A stretch of 64,000 nt of DNA from Natrinema salifodinae (lineage in GTDB: Archaea > Halobacteriota > Halobacteria > Halobacteriales > Natrialbaceae), in the NCBI RefSeq assembly GCF_900110455.1, contig NZ_FOIS01000003.1, positions 814,350 through 878,349 on the forward strand, in the 5' to 3' direction. The stretch's first letter is position 1; every line of letters starts with the position of its first letter. Below are positions 36,723 through 45,625 of this stretch, piece after piece. The position numbers and the translations under genes were made by a program. Under the pieces are notes generated by a model that was not told the origin of the DNA, searched no databases, and saw only the letters and a list, made by a program, of their open reading frames with translations.

Positions 36723-37496
36723 ATGGCCGAACCCGAACCCGACTCGGACACCGACCGCAACGATCGCGGCGATAGCGGTCGCCGCGGTCGGCTGGGCCTG
36801 ATCGTCCCCTCGTCGAACGCGACGGCCGAACCCGAGTTCCGCGACTACCTCCCGGACTCGATCACCGTCCACGGCGCGCGGATGGCCCTCGAGTCGGTCA
36901 CAGTCGACGAGCTCGACGCGATGAGCGACGACGCGGCCCGCGCGGCCGAACTACTGGGCCACGCCGACGTCGACGCGGTCGCCTACGCCTGCACGACCGG
37001 CAGTCTGATCCACGGTCCCGGATTCGACGCCGAACTCGAGGACCGATTGGAGCGGGCGGCCGGCGTCCCCGCGGTCGCGACGGCCCGGTCGGTCGTGCGC
37101 GCGCTCGAGGCGCTCGACGCCGAACGAATCGCGGTCGCGACGCCGTACACCGACGAACTCGACGAGAAGGAACGGGAGTTCCTCGACGCGGCGGGGTTCG
37201 AGGTCGCGGCGCTCGACGGGCGCGGCCTAGCGGCCAACGCGGCGATCGGTGAACTGGCGCCGACGGACGCGAGGGACCAGGTGACCGACCTGATCGGCTC
37301 CGATATCGACGACCTCGACGCCGTCTTTGTCTCGTGTACGAACTACCGATCGCTCGCCGCGGTCGAGGGGCTCGAAGCCGACCTCGGTCTGCCGGTGGTC
37401 ACGAGCAACGGCGCGACGCTGTGGGACGTCTGCGGGGCGGCCGGGTTCGAAGCCGACGGGCCGGGCGCGCTGTTCGATCGCGGTCGCGATCGGTAG
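36723..37496 (+). CDS. Asp/Glu racemase-fold protein, maleate isomerase-like
   Basis: A two-cysteine racemase/isomerase of the maleate cis-trans isomerase and arylmalonate decarboxylase group. The first catalytic Cys is in YACTTGSLIHG (about residues 87-97) and the second in VSCTNYRSL (about 203-211); LGLIVPSSNATAEPEF (about 24-39) is the N-terminal signature. Hydantoin racemases share this fold, so in this operon a role in interconverting isomers of the HyuAB substrate or product is likely. The gene starts four bases after hyuB. The acidic N-terminus (about 20 residues) is a halophilic extension. Confidence 0.82.
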   Translation: MAEPEPDSDTDRNDRGDSGRRGRLGLIVPSSNATAEPEFRDYLPDSITVHGARMALESVTVDELDAMSDDAARAAELLGHADVDAVAYACTTGSLIHGPGFDAELEDRLERAAGVPAVATARSVVRALEALDAERIAVATPYTDELDEKEREFLDAAGFEVAALDGRGLAANAAIGELAPTDARDQVTDLIGSDIDDLDAVFVSCTNYRSLAAVEGLEADLGLPVVTSNGATLWDVCGAAGFEADGPGALFDRGRDR

Positions 37497-37561
37497 CCGC
37501 GGCCGACCGCTACGTTCTCCGGTGACGGTGCGTTTTTGACGCCGCTTCCCCACCCTCCGGT

Positions 37562-38332
37562 ATGGAACTCAACGGCGTGGCAGACCTGCCCGAAGTCCGC
37601 CCCCGCGACGACATCGCCGAACTCGTCGCGGATCGGGCCGACCTCGAGCCGGGCGACGTGCTCACCGTCGCTAGCACCGTCGTCTCGAAGGCGGAGGGTC
37701 GCACGGCAAACCTGGAGGACTACCCCGTCAGCGGCCGCGCACAGGAGATCGCCGACCGGATCGCGGAGCTCAGCGGCGAGGAGAAGGATCCGCGGTTCGC
37801 CCAGGCGGTCCTCGACGAGAGCGCGGAACTGCTGATCGACGTCCCGTTCATGCTGGCCGAGACCCGCTTCGGACATATCTGCCCGAACGCGGGGATCGAC
37901 CGCTCGAACGTGCCCGACCACGACATCCTGCTCCTCCCGCGGAAGCCGAGCGAGAGTGCCGAGCGGATCCGCGCGGGGCTCGAAGGGCGGGGCTACGAGG
38001 ACGTCGCGGTGGTCGTGACAGACACCTGCGGGCGGCCGTTCCGCCACGGCCAGACCGGCGTCGCGATCGGCTGGGCCGGCATGCCCGCGAGCCGCGACTG
38101 GCGCGGCGAACGCGACCGCGACGGCCACGAACTCGGCGTCACCGTCCAGTCCGTGGTCGACGAACTCGCCAGCGCCGCGAACCTCATCACCGGCGAAGCG
38201 GCCGACGGCACGCCCGCAGTCATCGTCCGCGACTGGGACTTCGGCGACCTCGAAGGGAGCGACGAACTGTTCCGCTCGGTCGAGGACGACCTGGTCCGGG
38301 AGGCGCTGCGGGAGTGGAGGTTCGAGGGATAA
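37562..38332 (+). CDS. cofE: Coenzyme F420-0:L-glutamate ligase
   Basis: Adds glutamates to F420-0 with GTP, the last step of coenzyme F420 synthesis. Family segments: LEPGDVLTVASTVVSKAEGR (about residues 28-47), HICPNAGIDRSNVP (about 103-116), LLPRKPSESAERIR (about 122-135), VVVTDTCGRPFRHGQTGVAIGW (in part; about 148-169), and ELASAANLITGEA (about 200-212). The 256 residues are typical. It follows the racemase gene by 65 bases and its stop overlaps the ATG of the Mer-like gene by one base, so the two F420 genes form one unit. Confidence 0.93.
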   Translation: MELNGVADLPEVRPRDDIAELVADRADLEPGDVLTVASTVVSKAEGRTANLEDYPVSGRAQEIADRIAELSGEEKDPRFAQAVLDESAELLIDVPFMLAETRFGHICPNAGIDRSNVPDHDILLLPRKPSESAERIRAGLEGRGYEDVAVVVTDTCGRPFRHGQTGVAIGWAGMPASRDWRGERDRDGHELGVTVQSVVDELASAANLITGEAADGTPAVIVRDWDFGDLEGSDELFRSVEDDLVREALREWRFEG

Positions 38333-39348
38333 TGGTCGGAAATTCGACGTCCGCTGGGATAACCTGGGGTATCGAACTCACGCCCGAACACCCGCCCGAG
38401 CGGATCGCGACCCTCGCGGCGCTGGCCGAAGACGAGGGGTTCGACGCCGCGTTCGCGAGCAGTCACTACTTCAACCGCGATCCGTTCGTCGTCCTCTCGC
38501 GGATGGCCGACGCCACCGACGAGCTCCGGCTTGGATCGGGCGTCGTCAACCCCTACGAGACCCACCCCGTGAAACTGGCCGCGCAGACGGCGACGATCGA
38601 CGAGATCAGCGACGGCCGCGCTGTCTTCGGGGTCGGCGCCGGCGACCGCTCGTCGCTGTCGAACCTCGGGGTCGAACGCGACCGCCCGCTGCGGCGCGTC
38701 CTCGAGACGTTCGACCTCGCGCGGGATCTCTGGGCCGGCGAGACGGTCTCCCACGAGGGGACGTTCACCGCGCAGGATGCGGCGCTCAACCTCGACCCGC
38801 CGTCCGAGCGGATCCCGGTCTACGTCGGTGCGCAGGGCCCGCACATGCTTCGGATGAGCGCGAAACACGCCGACGGCGTCCTGATCAACGCCGCCCATCC
38901 GCGCGACCTCGAGTGGGCGGCGGGGCAACTCGAGCAGGGCCTGGCGGACCGACCGGACGACCGCGACTCGTTCGAGGCGCTGGCCTTCGCGAGCGTCAGC
39001 GTCGCCGGCGACGAAGACGCCGCCCGCGAGGCGGCCAGGCCGCCGGTCGCCTTCATCGTCGGCGGGGCCGCGGAGCCGGTCTTGGAACGCCACGATATCG
39101 ACCGCGAGGCCGCGAGCGCGGTGGGCGACGCGCTCGAGCGCGGGGAGTTGTCCGAGGCCTTCGGCCGGGTCACCCCCGAGATGATCGACGCCTTCTGTAT
39201 CGCGGGAACGACCGAGACGGTCGCCGACCGGTTCGCGGCGGCGCTCGAACACGTCGACGGGATCGTCGTCGGGTCGCCGCTGGGACCGGACCTCGAGGAC
39301 GCGGTGGGGCGCGCGAGCGAGGCGCTCGCGCTCGTGACCGAGCTCTGA
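38332..39348 (+). CDS. F420-dependent methylenetetrahydromethanopterin reductase-like protein (Mer-like)
   Basis: A TIM-barrel LLM-superfamily enzyme close to Mer, which reduces 5,10-methylene-tetrahydropterin to the methyl form with F420H2. AGITWGIELTPEHPPERI at the N-terminus, SSHYFNRDPF, LRLGSGVVNPYETHPVKLA, AVFGVGAGD and the later VYVGAQGPHMLRMSAKHADG fit the Mer group, including the bulge typical of F420 enzymes. In haloarchaea, which lack methanogenesis, it probably works on tetrahydrofolate and supplies methyl groups. Its ATG overlaps the last base of cofE, which supports F420 as cofactor. 338 residues. Confidence 0.85.
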   Translation: MVGNSTSAGITWGIELTPEHPPERIATLAALAEDEGFDAAFASSHYFNRDPFVVLSRMADATDELRLGSGVVNPYETHPVKLAAQTATIDEISDGRAVFGVGAGDRSSLSNLGVERDRPLRRVLETFDLARDLWAGETVSHEGTFTAQDAALNLDPPSERIPVYVGAQGPHMLRMSAKHADGVLINAAHPRDLEWAAGQLEQGLADRPDDRDSFEALAFASVSVAGDEDAAREAARPPVAFIVGGAAEPVLERHDIDREAASAVGDALERGELSEAFGRVTPEMIDAFCIAGTTETVADRFAAALEHVDGIVVGSPLGPDLEDAVGRASEALALVTEL

Positions 39349-39387
39349 GAAACCGGGAGAGAACGAACCGCGGGTCGCGGATCGCGG

Positions 39388-39582
39388 TTAGTTCGCGGTG
39401 AAGAGGTCGCCGACGGCGCCGAGGGTGAGGATCCCGAAGACGCCGAGCGAGAAGATGATCAGGACCGTTCCCATCAGGACCAGCAGCGGCGCGAGTCCCG
39501 CCCCGGTCGCCACGTCGCCGAAGAGGCTGGTCATTTCGGTGAGGTTGTCCACGATGACGTTCAGCGGTGTGACGGTGTCCAT
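39388..39582 (-). CDS. Small membrane protein (64 aa)
   Basis: A short haloarchaeal protein with an amphipathic N-terminal part (MDTVTPLNVIVDNLTEMTSL) and one or two hydrophobic helices (LAPLLVLMGTVLIIFSL, then VFGILTLGAVGDLF). There are no charged residues after position 22 except one Asp near the end. Function is unknown. The strand and frame have high GC third positions. It is divergent from the zinc-ribbon gene. Confidence 0.6.
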   Translation of the reverse strand: MDTVTPLNVIVDNLTEMTSLFGDVATGAGLAPLLVLMGTVLIIFSLGVFGILTLGAVGDLFTAN

Positions 39583-39668
39583 GCGCGGGGATTGTTACCG
39601 GTGCTACTTGGCGGTGCCGGTCCCGCGCGAGGGGAGCGATTAAGCCGCCGCCGCCCGTATCCGCGTTC

Positions 39669-39953
39669 GTGACCGACGACGCGACGCTTTCGAATTTCGT
39701 CTCCGCCGACGAGGCCGACAGCGACGCCGATTCCGACCCCGCTGCAGACCCCGGTACGGCGGCCAACACGGATCGGAAGACGGACGCAGACGTCGGCGCG
39801 AACGCGGACGCAAACACGAACACGCACGCGACCGACACCGGGCACTCGACGTTCGCCTGGGGCGAGTACACCTGCGATCGATGCGGGAACGCGACCGAGC
39901 GCGCCTGGCGGGACGACGGCGACCTGGTCTGTCCGAACTGCAAGAAATGGTAA
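39669..39953 (+). CDS. Zinc-ribbon protein (DUF7573-like)
   Basis: A 94-residue protein with a C-terminal zinc ribbon: CDRC (about residues 70-73) and CPNC (about 88-91), within GEYTCDRCGNATERAW and DLVCPNCKKW. The N-terminal 60 residues are a low-complexity acidic linker rich in Asp, Ala, Thr and Asn. Start is GTG 39669 (VTDDATLSNFVS). Haloarchaea have many such short zinc-finger proteins; some affect growth or biofilm phenotype, but no role can be assigned here. The ribbon could bind nucleic acid or protein. Confidence 0.75.
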   Translation: MTDDATLSNFVSADEADSDADSDPAADPGTAANTDRKTDADVGANADANTNTHATDTGHSTFAWGEYTCDRCGNATERAWRDDGDLVCPNCKKW

Positions 39954-40023
39954 TCTGAGTAATCAGCGACTGACAACGGTAACAAGGTGCTTCTCGGCGG
40001 ATGCTTGCAACCGTGCTCCCGAA

Positions 40024-40031
40024 CATTTATG
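40024..40031 (+). promoter_or_regulatory. TATA-like box of cold-shock gene
   Basis: The sequence catttatg lies about 30 bases before ATG 40059, predicting a leaderless or nearly leaderless message. Confidence 0.55.
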
Positions 40032-40058
40032 TTTTCGTCGCGGCTTTGTTGAGGTGCA

Positions 40059-40253
40059 ATGGCGAAAGGTACGGTCGCATTCTTCAACGACACTGGCGGC
40101 TACGGATTCATCGAGACCGACGACGCGGACGAGGACGTGTTCTTCCACATGGAGGACATCGGCGGACCTGACCTCGAGGAGGGCCAGGAACTGGAGTTCG
40201 AAATCGTCGAGGCCGAGAAGGGGCCACGCGCGACCAACGTCGAGCGACTCTAG
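40059..40253 (+). CDS. cspA: Cold-shock-domain protein
   Basis: A 64-residue OB-fold nucleic-acid chaperone. The RNA-binding motifs are GGYGFIE (RNP1-like, residues 13-19) and DVFFHM (RNP2-like, about 26-31); the opening MAKGTVAFFNDTGGYGF is that of the haloarchaeal CspA group. It binds single-stranded RNA or DNA and helps unfold mRNA, particularly in the cold. The AT-rich leader and promoter stand out from the local GC. It appears monocistronic; the next gene starts 290 bases on, a stretch in which I see no further gene. Confidence 0.95.
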   Translation: MAKGTVAFFNDTGGYGFIETDDADEDVFFHMEDIGGPDLEEGQELEFEIVEAEKGPRATNVERL

Positions 40254-40544
40254 ACGGTTCCGACACCGACAGGAGGTATCGTTTTCCGATTGCTACACGG
40301 CGAGCGACAGCGCCGTCGACTCGCCGGAGCGATCGGTTTCCGACTCAGTTCCGACCCGTGATTTTCGCCCGATAGCGGTCACGCCGGCGGCCGCAGGTAT
40401 CGGAGACGTGCGTCTCGACGGCGCCGCCGACGGCACGGTACTGCTCGCGGAACCGATAGTTCCAATGACACAAAACATATGTCGCGGAGACGCGGATGCT
40501 GTAGTAATAACCGGGCCGGCCGGGTCCCTCGGAGTTTCGAGACT

Positions 40545-41525
40545 ATGACTGATGCCAACCCGACAGCGAACGCAGGTACCGAGCCGTCGGCAGCCGACGA
40601 CGCCCTCCGGATTTCGACGGTCGAGCGACTGTGCGAGGAGCTCGAGGCGAACGTCTCGCGCGTGATCGTCGGCCACGACGACGTGATCGAACATGTCATC
40701 ACCGCCGTCCTCGGTCGCGGACACGTTCTGCTCGACGACGTGCCCGGCGTCGGCAAGACGATGCTCGCGCGGTCGATCGCGAAGTCCGTCGACTGTACGT
40801 TCAGCCGCGTCCAGTTCACGCCGGACCTCCTCCCGACCGACGTCGTCGGCGTCAACGTCTTCAACCAGCAGACCCGCGAGTTCGAGTTCCAGGAGGGCCC
40901 CGTCTTCGGCAACATCGTGCTGGGCGACGAGATCAACCGGGCGCCGCCCAAGACCCAGGCCGCCCTGCTCGAAGCGATGGAGGAACAGCAGGTCACCGTC
41001 GACGGGACGACCCGCGATCTGCCGACGCCCTTCACCGTGATCGCGACTCAGAACGCCGTCGAACCGAACCGGACCTACGACCTGCCCTTCGCCGAGGTCG
41101 ACCGCTTCATGAAGAAGCTCCATCTGGGCTATCCCGATCCCGACGAAGAGGCCGAACTGCTCGGCCGGACGGTCGGGGACCACCCCATCGAGTCGCTCGA
41201 CCCGATAACCGACCGCGAAACCCTCGTCGCCGCCCGCGAAACCGTCTCGACGGTGCAGGTCGCGGAACCCGTCCGGCGGTACGCGACGCGCCTGGCGGCC
41301 CACACGCGCGAGAACGCCCACATCGGCGTCAGCCCCCGCGGGACGATCTCGCTGCTGCGGGCGGCCCAGGCCCGCGCCGTCACGAACGGCCGGGAGTACG
41401 TGATTCCAGACGACGTGCAAGCCGAGGCGCGCGTAGTCATGCCCCACCGAATCAAGACGAACGGTCGCGACCGGGACGGCGGCTCGGTCGTCGAGGACGC
41501 GCTCGACCGCGTCCCCGTCGAATGA
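40545..41525 (+). CDS. MoxR-type AAA+ ATPase
   Basis: A chaperone-like ATPase of the MoxR family, 326 residues. Walker A is in DDVPGVGKTMLARS (about residues 66-79), Walker B in IVLGDEINRAPPKTQAALLEAM (in part; about 124-140), sensor 1 in ATQNAVEP, and the lid domain ends with VSPRGTISLLRAAQARA. MoxR proteins act with DUF58 and VWA partners in metal insertion or assembly of surface complexes. The stop overlaps the ATG of the DUF58 gene (ATGA at 41522-41525). ATG 40545 is chosen; upstream codons are non-coding. Confidence 0.9.
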   Translation: MTDANPTANAGTEPSAADDALRISTVERLCEELEANVSRVIVGHDDVIEHVITAVLGRGHVLLDDVPGVGKTMLARSIAKSVDCTFSRVQFTPDLLPTDVVGVNVFNQQTREFEFQEGPVFGNIVLGDEINRAPPKTQAALLEAMEEQQVTVDGTTRDLPTPFTVIATQNAVEPNRTYDLPFAEVDRFMKKLHLGYPDPDEEAELLGRTVGDHPIESLDPITDRETLVAARETVSTVQVAEPVRRYATRLAAHTRENAHIGVSPRGTISLLRAAQARAVTNGREYVIPDDVQAEARVVMPHRIKTNGRDRDGGSVVEDALDRVPVE

Positions 41526-42565
41526 GACTCACGCCTCGGGGCAGGGCCGTCGTCGCCGTCGTGGCCGGTGCCGTCATACTGAGCTGGCAGTTCGGCCCGC
41601 GATCGCTGAACGCCGTCGTCGTCCCCCTGGCCGTCGTTCTGCTGGCCGGCCTGGTCGCGGTCAGCCGTACCGACCGGCCGCGGGTCAGCCGCCGGCCCGT
41701 CCCCGAGGGGTTCATCGGCGAGGAGCGGACGGTCGCGGTCGACGTCGAGACCGACCGGGCCGTCGCGGCGACGGTCCGCGATACCGTCGGCAACGGGGAC
41801 GGACCCGGGGACAGCGCCGGTAATGAATTCTCACCGATTTCGGATCCGGTCGCCGAGACGACCCTCGACGGCGACGAGACGCTCTCCTACGAGGTGCGAC
41901 TCGAGGCACGGGGCCGACACCAGGTTGGCCCGCTCTCGATCGCCGTCCGGGACGTCGTCGGCCTGGTCGAGCGCCGGTTCGAGTACGACGAGACGATGCC
42001 GATCCTCGTCTACCCGCGGGTCCGCGACCTGGGACGGGGCAACGCCGCCGACATCCGGACGCTCGCCGGCGTCGCGGACCGCCACGCCCGCGAGGAGTTC
42101 GACCACCTCCGGGAGTACCACCGCGGCGACCCCATGCGCGACGTCCACTGGAAGGCCGCGGCCAAGCGGCCCGACGACGACCTGGTCGTCGCGGAGTACG
42201 CCGACGACGAGGACGCCGGAGCCATCACGGTCGCCGCCGAGTGTCTCACAACCCGCGCCGACGAGACGGCGTCGGCCGCGGCCAGCGTCGTGACCTACCT
42301 GCTCGAACAGGGCGCGACGGTCGGTCTAGTCGTCCCCGATGGGACGGTGCCGCCGGGATCGGGGCGGGACCACCACCGCGACCTCCTGGGGCTGTTGGCC
42401 GTCGCCGAACCGGGCGAACTCGACGACCGGACCAGGCGGGACGCCGACGTGCTGGTGCGGACCGATACGACGGAGACGACGGTCGTCGTCGACGACCGCG
42501 AGATTCCCTTCGAACGGTTCTACAGCGCGCGTGCCCCGGGTCGGGAGGTGAACGCGAACGCATGA
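41522..42565 (+). CDS. DUF58 domain membrane protein
   Basis: A DUF58 protein, 347 residues, regularly encoded with MoxR and transglutaminase genes. Two helices near the N-terminus (about 8-22 and 30-46) anchor it. A beta-rich part follows (about 55-140), then the DUF58 core: FDHLREYHRGDPMRDVHWKA (about 198-217; the most conserved stretch), and a Rossmann-like VWA-type fold. The exact function is unknown; members are thought to be scaffolds served by MoxR. Start and stop both overlap neighbours (ATGA at 41522 and at 42562), so the three genes are translationally coupled. Confidence 0.88.
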   Translation: MRLTPRGRAVVAVVAGAVILSWQFGPRSLNAVVVPLAVVLLAGLVAVSRTDRPRVSRRPVPEGFIGEERTVAVDVETDRAVAATVRDTVGNGDGPGDSAGNEFSPISDPVAETTLDGDETLSYEVRLEARGRHQVGPLSIAVRDVVGLVERRFEYDETMPILVYPRVRDLGRGNAADIRTLAGVADRHAREEFDHLREYHRGDPMRDVHWKAAAKRPDDDLVVAEYADDEDAGAITVAAECLTTRADETASAAASVVTYLLEQGATVGLVVPDGTVPPGSGRDHHRDLLGLLAVAEPGELDDRTRRDADVLVRTDTTETTVVVDDREIPFERFYSARAPGREVNANA

Positions 42566-44961
42566 GTACGGACACGGGCACGAACAGGGACGGGAGCGGG
42601 AGCTCGGCCAGTCACGCCGGCGAGCGGACGATTTCTGTCGACGCGGACGGGACCGTCGGTACCGCTGCCGTCCGTTATCTGGCGCTTGCCTGCGTCTTCG
42701 CCCTGACGGCCTCGTACGTGTCCGTCCTGTACGGCGTGACGCAGGTCGTCGGCGGCAGCGAGTCGCTGCTCGCGATCGTTGGGTTGATGCTCGCCGCGGC
42801 GACGATCCTCGCCACGTTGATCCGTCCCCGGACCGCGGCGGGCCTGGCGCTGTCGGCCGCCGGGGTCGGCTTCGCCTACTATCTGACGGCGGCCGGCGTC
42901 GAACTCGGCGTCGTCTTCACGGCGTCCGACGCGATCGTGTCCGATACCGTCGCGCTCGCGACCGGGCTCCCGCTGCTTCGGATGGTTCAGGCGGGGATCT
43001 GGACGATCGGGTTCGCGCCCGCCCCCGTCTTCCTTTCGTGGTACCTCGCCGTGCGGGGCCGGTACGAGCTGAGCGTGGTTCCTGGCGGCGCCGCGCTCGG
43101 CTTTCTCGTCCTGACCGGCGACGCGGGGACGCTCGTCACGCTGGCGGGAACCCTCGCGGCCGTGGGTACCGTCGCATTCGGGGACCTCGAGCGGCGGGGC
43201 GGCGCACTCGCGCAGACGGACCTGCTCGCGGCCCTGTTCGCGCTGATCGTCGTCCTCTCGACGACCGTCACCGTCGTCCCCGGCGAACCGGCCGGTCCGA
43301 CCCACCTGGTCCAGGGCGAGCGCGGTTCGCTGGAAGCGACGATCGACACCGCGCCCGACCGGTCGGGTATCTCCGGTCAGGTCGACCTCTCGCCGGAAGT
43401 CCGGTTCACGGTCGAGTCCGGGCAGCGCTCCTACTGGCGGACGGGCGTCTACGACCGCTTTACCGGCGACGAGTGGGTCCGAACCGGCCAGGACAGACGC
43501 TACGACGGCCGGCTCGCCGATCCGCCGGGACGCCACGAGACGACCGAGCAGACCGTCACCGCCGAGACCGAACTCGGCATCATGCCGGTCGCGCCCCAGC
43601 CGCTCGAACTCGGCGGCGACGTCACGCGCCAGGCGACGGTCTCCAGGCACGACCAGCCGCGGCCCGAAACGCCGCTGCAGGCGGGCGACAGCTACACGGT
43701 CGAGAGCGCGATCGTCGAGCGCGACCCGAGTACGCTTCGGACGGCGGGGACGGACTACCCCGACGAGATCACCATGCACTACCTCCAGACGCCCGAGAGC
43801 ACCTCGAGCGAGTTCCGAGAGCGCACCGCCGAGATCACGGCAGACGCCGACAACCCCTACGAGACCGCGGCCGCGATCGAGGCCCACCTCCGTTCGACGA
43901 AAGACTACTCGCTGTCGGTCTCCCGGCCCGACGGCAACGTCGCCGACGGGTTCCTCCTCGAGATGGACGAGGGGTACTGCGTCTACTTCGCGACGACGAT
44001 GGCCCAGATGCTCCGCGAGGAGGGCGTCCCGGCCCGTTACGTCACCGGCTATACGAGCGGCCAGCAGGTCGACGACGATACCTACGTCGTCCGCGGACTC
44101 GACGCCCACGCCTGGGTCGAGGTCTACTTCCCCGACCACGGCTGGGTCCGGTTCGATCCGACGCCAGGCAGTGCTCGCTCGGACGTCCACACCGACCGAC
44201 TCGAGGAAGCCCGAGCGAACGGCAACGACGCCGCGGACACCGACGAGAGCGAAGACGTTCCGATCCGCGGCGAGGGCGACGACCCGTCCGATCCCGAGTC
44301 CGGCGATCCCTCCGAGATCGAACCGCCCGAGTCCGAGCCCGGCGATTTCAACGGCTCACCGACCGACCCGAACGCGCCCAACGGGACGGCGCCGCCGCCC
44401 AACTCCACCGACCCGAACGAAACACCGTCCGGAATCGACGGCGGAACGAGCGGGGACGGCTCGACCGCCGACGGTGCGGGCGACGATCTGCCGCTCCCGA
44501 TCCCGATCACGCGAGAGCTAGCGGCGATCGGGCTCGTGGTACTCGTCGGCCTGGCGGCCGGCGCTCGTCGGACCGACGCGCCGACGCGGGTCAGGCGGAC
44601 GGTCGGAATCTACTGGCACGGCGTCCGGGGCGAGCCCGACCGGGACGCCGAACGAGCGTTCCGGCGACTCGAACGGTTGCTGGCCCGGCGGTATCGGCCC
44701 CGTCGGCGCTCCGAGTCGGCGCGAGCGTATCTGGAAGGGCTGTCGGCGGCAGCCGAAGCCGACAGCGACACGGACGCTGACGCGGGTGGCGCGGACAGAG
44801 ACGATATCGCGCCGCTCGATCCGCGAACTGAGAGCGTCCTCGCGTCCTACGAACGCGCGAAATACGGCGACGGCGTGGACCGTGACGAGGCCGACGACGC
44901 GATCGCCATCGTCGACGACCTCGCCCGGGAGCGCCTCCCCGGGATCGGTCGATTCCGGTGA
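42562..44961 (+). CDS. TgpA-like membrane transglutaminase
   Basis: An 800-residue membrane protein with six to seven helices in the first 240 residues, a large external part with a transglutaminase/protease-like core, one further helix (about 655-675) and a DUF4129-type C-terminal tail. In the core, DEGYCVYFATTMAQMLREEG carries the catalytic Cys (about residue 473), LDAHAWVEVYF the His (about 515) and VRFDPTPG the Asp. A low-complexity Pro/Asn/Asp linker precedes the last helix. It is the third gene of the MoxR/DUF58 operon. A role in cross-linking or processing cell-surface proteins is inferred. Confidence 0.87.
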   Translation: MSTDTGTNRDGSGSSASHAGERTISVDADGTVGTAAVRYLALACVFALTASYVSVLYGVTQVVGGSESLLAIVGLMLAAATILATLIRPRTAAGLALSAAGVGFAYYLTAAGVELGVVFTASDAIVSDTVALATGLPLLRMVQAGIWTIGFAPAPVFLSWYLAVRGRYELSVVPGGAALGFLVLTGDAGTLVTLAGTLAAVGTVAFGDLERRGGALAQTDLLAALFALIVVLSTTVTVVPGEPAGPTHLVQGERGSLEATIDTAPDRSGISGQVDLSPEVRFTVESGQRSYWRTGVYDRFTGDEWVRTGQDRRYDGRLADPPGRHETTEQTVTAETELGIMPVAPQPLELGGDVTRQATVSRHDQPRPETPLQAGDSYTVESAIVERDPSTLRTAGTDYPDEITMHYLQTPESTSSEFRERTAEITADADNPYETAAAIEAHLRSTKDYSLSVSRPDGNVADGFLLEMDEGYCVYFATTMAQMLREEGVPARYVTGYTSGQQVDDDTYVVRGLDAHAWVEVYFPDHGWVRFDPTPGSARSDVHTDRLEEARANGNDAADTDESEDVPIRGEGDDPSDPESGDPSEIEPPESEPGDFNGSPTDPNAPNGTAPPPNSTDPNETPSGIDGGTSGDGSTADGAGDDLPLPIPITRELAAIGLVVLVGLAAGARRTDAPTRVRRTVGIYWHGVRGEPDRDAERAFRRLERLLARRYRPRRRSESARAYLEGLSAAAEADSDTDADAGGADRDDIAPLDPRTESVLASYERAKYGDGVDRDEADDAIAIVDDLARERLPGIGRFR

Positions 44962-45017
44962 CGGTCGGATACCCCCTTCAAAAAGAACCGCGCGAGGGCA
45001 TGCGGGTCCCGATAGTG

Positions 45018-45025
45018 TTTAATAT
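45018..45025 (+). promoter_or_regulatory. TATA box of the aIF1 gene
   Basis: The sequence tttaatat is centred about 28 bases before ATG 45050, predicting a leaderless message. Confidence 0.65.
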
Positions 45026-45049
45026 GCCCGTTTCATAGCTACGAACGTA

Positions 45050-45343
45050 ATGTCGGAAGTCTGCTCGACGTGCGGGCTGCCCGAGGAACTCTGCGTCTGC
45101 GAGGACGTGGCCAAGGGGCAACAGCAACTCAACATCCGCATTGACGAGCGCAGATACGGGAAAGAGGTAACGATCGTCGAAGGATTCGATCCGAAGGACG
45201 TCGATCTCGACAGTCTGTCGTCGGATCTGAAGTCCAAGTTCGCCTGTGGTGGCACCGTCGAGGACGACCACATCGAACTTCAGGGCAACCACTCCGGCCG
45301 CATCGAAGAGTTCCTTCGGGACCGCGGCTTCAACGTCGCCTGA
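45050..45343 (+). CDS. Translation initiation factor aIF1 (SUI1 family)
   Basis: Homologue of eukaryotic eIF1, which promotes correct start-codon selection on the small ribosomal subunit. An N-terminal zinc-knuckle-like part has [15 protein letters not shown] (residues 5-19), followed by the SUI1 fold: [12 protein letters not shown] (about 36-47), [20 protein letters not shown] (about 60-79) and a last helix [10 protein letters not shown]. The 97 residues are typical of archaea. It has its own strong promoter. The 282 bases between its stop and the rhodanese gene (45344-45625) hold no gene I can support. Confidence 0.94.
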   Translation: MSEVCSTCGLPEELCVCEDVAKGQQQLNIRIDERRYGKEVTIVEGFDPKDVDLDSLSSDLKSKFACGGTVEDDHIELQGNHSGRIEEFLRDRGFNVA

Positions 45344-45625
45344 TGCCCGCGATGCTCTGAGACGACTTCCGAATCCGCGATCGCGTCGCGCCTTTACCAA
45401 TCCGTTTTCTCGATACCGTGTCCCAAGTAGTGAGTAGTGGCATCTCGGCGGGTAGTCGTGACGGGCCTTCGCGTCCGGCCGAGGCGTGACGTGATGCTAG
45501 GCGTACTCCCCGCTGCTCTCCGCCGCTCCGTAGCTATCGCTGGTATCGATCGCCAGGCGAGGACGTCGATCGCCGCGCGGATCGGCTCGTCCGCGGGGTC
45601 GACGCGGGAGCGGCAGGCGGAGCAC

